Part shown: in pieces, positions 63,057-64,000 of the stretch
Layout: every line of letters begins with the position of its first letter
Position numbering within the stretch: position 1 is the first letter of the stretch
NCBI RefSeq assembly: GCF_002806995.1
Contig: NZ_NIHE01000002.1
Coordinates: forward strand, 124,001 to 188,000
Length of the DNA stretch: 64,000 nt
Direction: 5' to 3'
Source of the DNA: Confluentibacter lentus
GTDB lineage: Bacteria > Bacteroidota > Bacteroidia > Flavobacteriales > Flavobacteriaceae
Position numbers and translations under genes: made by a program
Notes under the pieces: generated by a model
What the model was told of the DNA's origin: nothing
Seen by the model: the letters and a program-made list of their open reading frames with translations, nothing else
Database searches by the model: none

Positions 63057-63746
63057 ATGACCAAAATAGCAGTTATCATTCCAGCTTATAACGAGGCAGG
63101 CTCCATAGCAAACGTTATTAATGACATTCCTACTACGGTTAAAAACATTATTGTTGTAAATAATAACTCGACAGATGATACTGAAAATAATGCAAAAAAA
63201 GCAGGTGCCATAGTTTTAACCGAAAGTAAAAAAGGCTATGGATACGCTTGTTTAAAAGGAATTGATTATCTTGTAAATCAACAAGAAAAACCTGATGTTG
63301 TTGTGTTTCTTGATGGTGATTACAGTGATTATCCCGAAGAACTAACCAAAATTATAGAGCCTATTTTAAATAATAACATAGATTTTGTTATCGGGGCTAG
63401 AGTTAAGGAATTAAGAGAACAAGGTTCCATGGAACCTCAACAAATTTTCGGAAATTGGTTGGCGACTTTTTTAATGAAGTATATGTTTGGGTCCAAATTC
63501 ACAGATCTTGGTCCGTTTAGAGCTATTAAATATGATGTTTTACTAGGGCTTGATATGCAAGACAAAACATATGGATGGACTGTAGAGATGCAATTAAAGG
63601 TCTTAAAACAAAAATTGAGTTATGCAGAGGTTCCTATAAAATATAGACGCAGAATTGGTGTGTCAAAAGTTTCAGGAACCATAAAAGGTAGTATATTTGC
63701 AGGCATAAAAATACTAAGTTGGATTTTTAAATACAGTTTTAAATAA
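63057..63746 (+). CDS. Family 2 glycosyltransferase (polyprenyl-phosphate type)
   Basis: 229 residues: VIIPAYNEAGSIANVINDIP, VVNNNSTDDTENNA, the metal-binding VVFLDGDYSDYP and the acceptor region TYGWTVEMQLKVLKQ; the end RRRIGVSKVSGTIKGSIFAGIKILSWIFKY is amphipathic. Resembles dolichol/undecaprenyl-phosphate glucosyl- or mannosyltransferases. Its stop overlaps the start of the next glycosyltransferase (TAATG). Confidence 0.87.
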   Translation: MTKIAVIIPAYNEAGSIANVINDIPTTVKNIIVVNNNSTDDTENNAKKAGAIVLTESKKGYGYACLKGIDYLVNQQEKPDVVVFLDGDYSDYPEELTKIIEPILNNNIDFVIGARVKELREQGSMEPQQIFGNWLATFLMKYMFGSKFTDLGPFRAIKYDVLLGLDMQDKTYGWTVEMQLKVLKQKLSYAEVPIKYRRRIGVSKVSGTIKGSIFAGIKILSWIFKYSFK

Positions 63747-64000
63747 TGATTGTCGAAACCATAATTATTGTTGTTTACACCATATCGCTTTTGCTTATTT
63801 TCATGTATGCGGTAGCACAATTAAATTTATTATTCAACTACTTAAGATCAAAAAGGAAAAAGACGGATTGTGAGTCTTTTGATTTTTCAAATCCAGATGA
63901 AATCCCATTCATAACCATACAACTTCCTGTTTATAATGAAATGTATGTTATGGAAAGATTGTTGGATAACATTGCTAAAATTGATTATCCCCACGATAAA
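63746..64000 (+). CDS. Membrane glycosyltransferase family 2, N-terminal part (cut by window)
   Basis: 85 codons without a stop before the window end. One N-terminal transmembrane helix (MIVETIIIVVYTISLLLIFM and on), a cytoplasmic basic stretch (RSKRKKTD), then the glycosyltransferase start IPFITIQLPVYNEMYVMERLLDNI. Similar to membrane-bound cellulose-synthase-like GT2 enzymes. Overlaps the previous GT gene by 1 bp. Confidence 0.8.
   Translation, partial: MIVETIIIVVYTISLLLIFMYAVAQLNLLFNYLRSKRKKTDCESFDFSNPDEIPFITIQLPVYNEMYVMERLLDNIAKIDYPHDK

Noticed and set aside
1-64000. tRNA, rRNA, prophage or insertion sequence genes
   Set aside because: I looked for tRNA-like cloverleaf ends (CCA, GTTCRA), transposase and integrase motifs and found none convincing.

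Overview
The window looks like a chromosomal segment from a member of the Flavobacteriaceae (Bacteroidota). It is AT-rich, Shine-Dalgarno sequences are hard to see, and several promoters carry the Bacteroidota -7 box TAnnTTTG. The gene content (DUF4270 lipoprotein, four-helix-bundle protein, bTHX, DUF3500) and the protein sequences fit this group. I saw no rRNA, tRNA, integrase, transposase or CRISPR array.

Layout. 1-3.7 kb: outer-membrane and surface lipoprotein genes. 3.8-14.1 kb: a complete hexuronate (galacturonate-type) catabolic locus, with uxaC, a hexuronate MFS transporter, uxaB and uxaA on the plus strand, kdgA and kdgK on the minus strand, and a divergent LacI-family regulator with two operator-like palindromes. 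A DUF4304 gene with cassette-like flanks sits just behind uxaA. 14.2-18.2 kb: a membrane-anchored protein, two rhodaneses, two thioredoxin-fold proteins and a MarR regulator. 18.3-26.1 kb: the full trp operon, trpEGDCFBA plus trmL. It is preceded by a 20-codon leader peptide with three tandem Trp codons and a terminator. Most of its internal spacers carry palindromic repeats, and one carries a four-helix-bundle gene framed by a 12-bp inverted repeat.

26.1-42.7 kb is an accessory, defence-rich stretch. It holds a HaeIII-like type II restriction-modification system with its own small HTH controller; DUF3500, VF530, DUF6500 and rhlE genes; and a three-gene operon (32194-37378). That operon encodes a large repeat-containing histidine-kinase-like sensor, a stand-alone receiver, and a receiver fused to a nucleoside-phosphorylase domain. 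This is the architecture of Detocs (dtcABC), an anti-phage system whose effector cleaves ATP. It is followed by a GH2 beta-galactosidase-like enzyme with a LamG insert and a HipA-like kinase/DUF3037 pair.

42.8-51.3 kb: mixed metabolism, including SDR enzymes, a UDG-like protein carrying an in-frame palindromic repeat, bTHX, YaaA, an exported enolase-superfamily enzyme paired with an exported RraA-like protein, and an HxlR/SDR divergent pair with a GTTACT operator array. 51.4-64 kb: core housekeeping genes (rluD-like, PASTA protein, ddl, coaD, NUDIX, pyrE, birA, rsfS, ftsH), then an LUD protein, cdsA, psd, an acyl-CoA-binding protein and two glycosyltransferases, the last cut by the window end.

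The strongest candidates for a second look are the Detocs operon, the trp leader/attenuator, and the repeats placed at the stop codons of trp genes. The UDG-like gene with an in-frame repeat is a further one.
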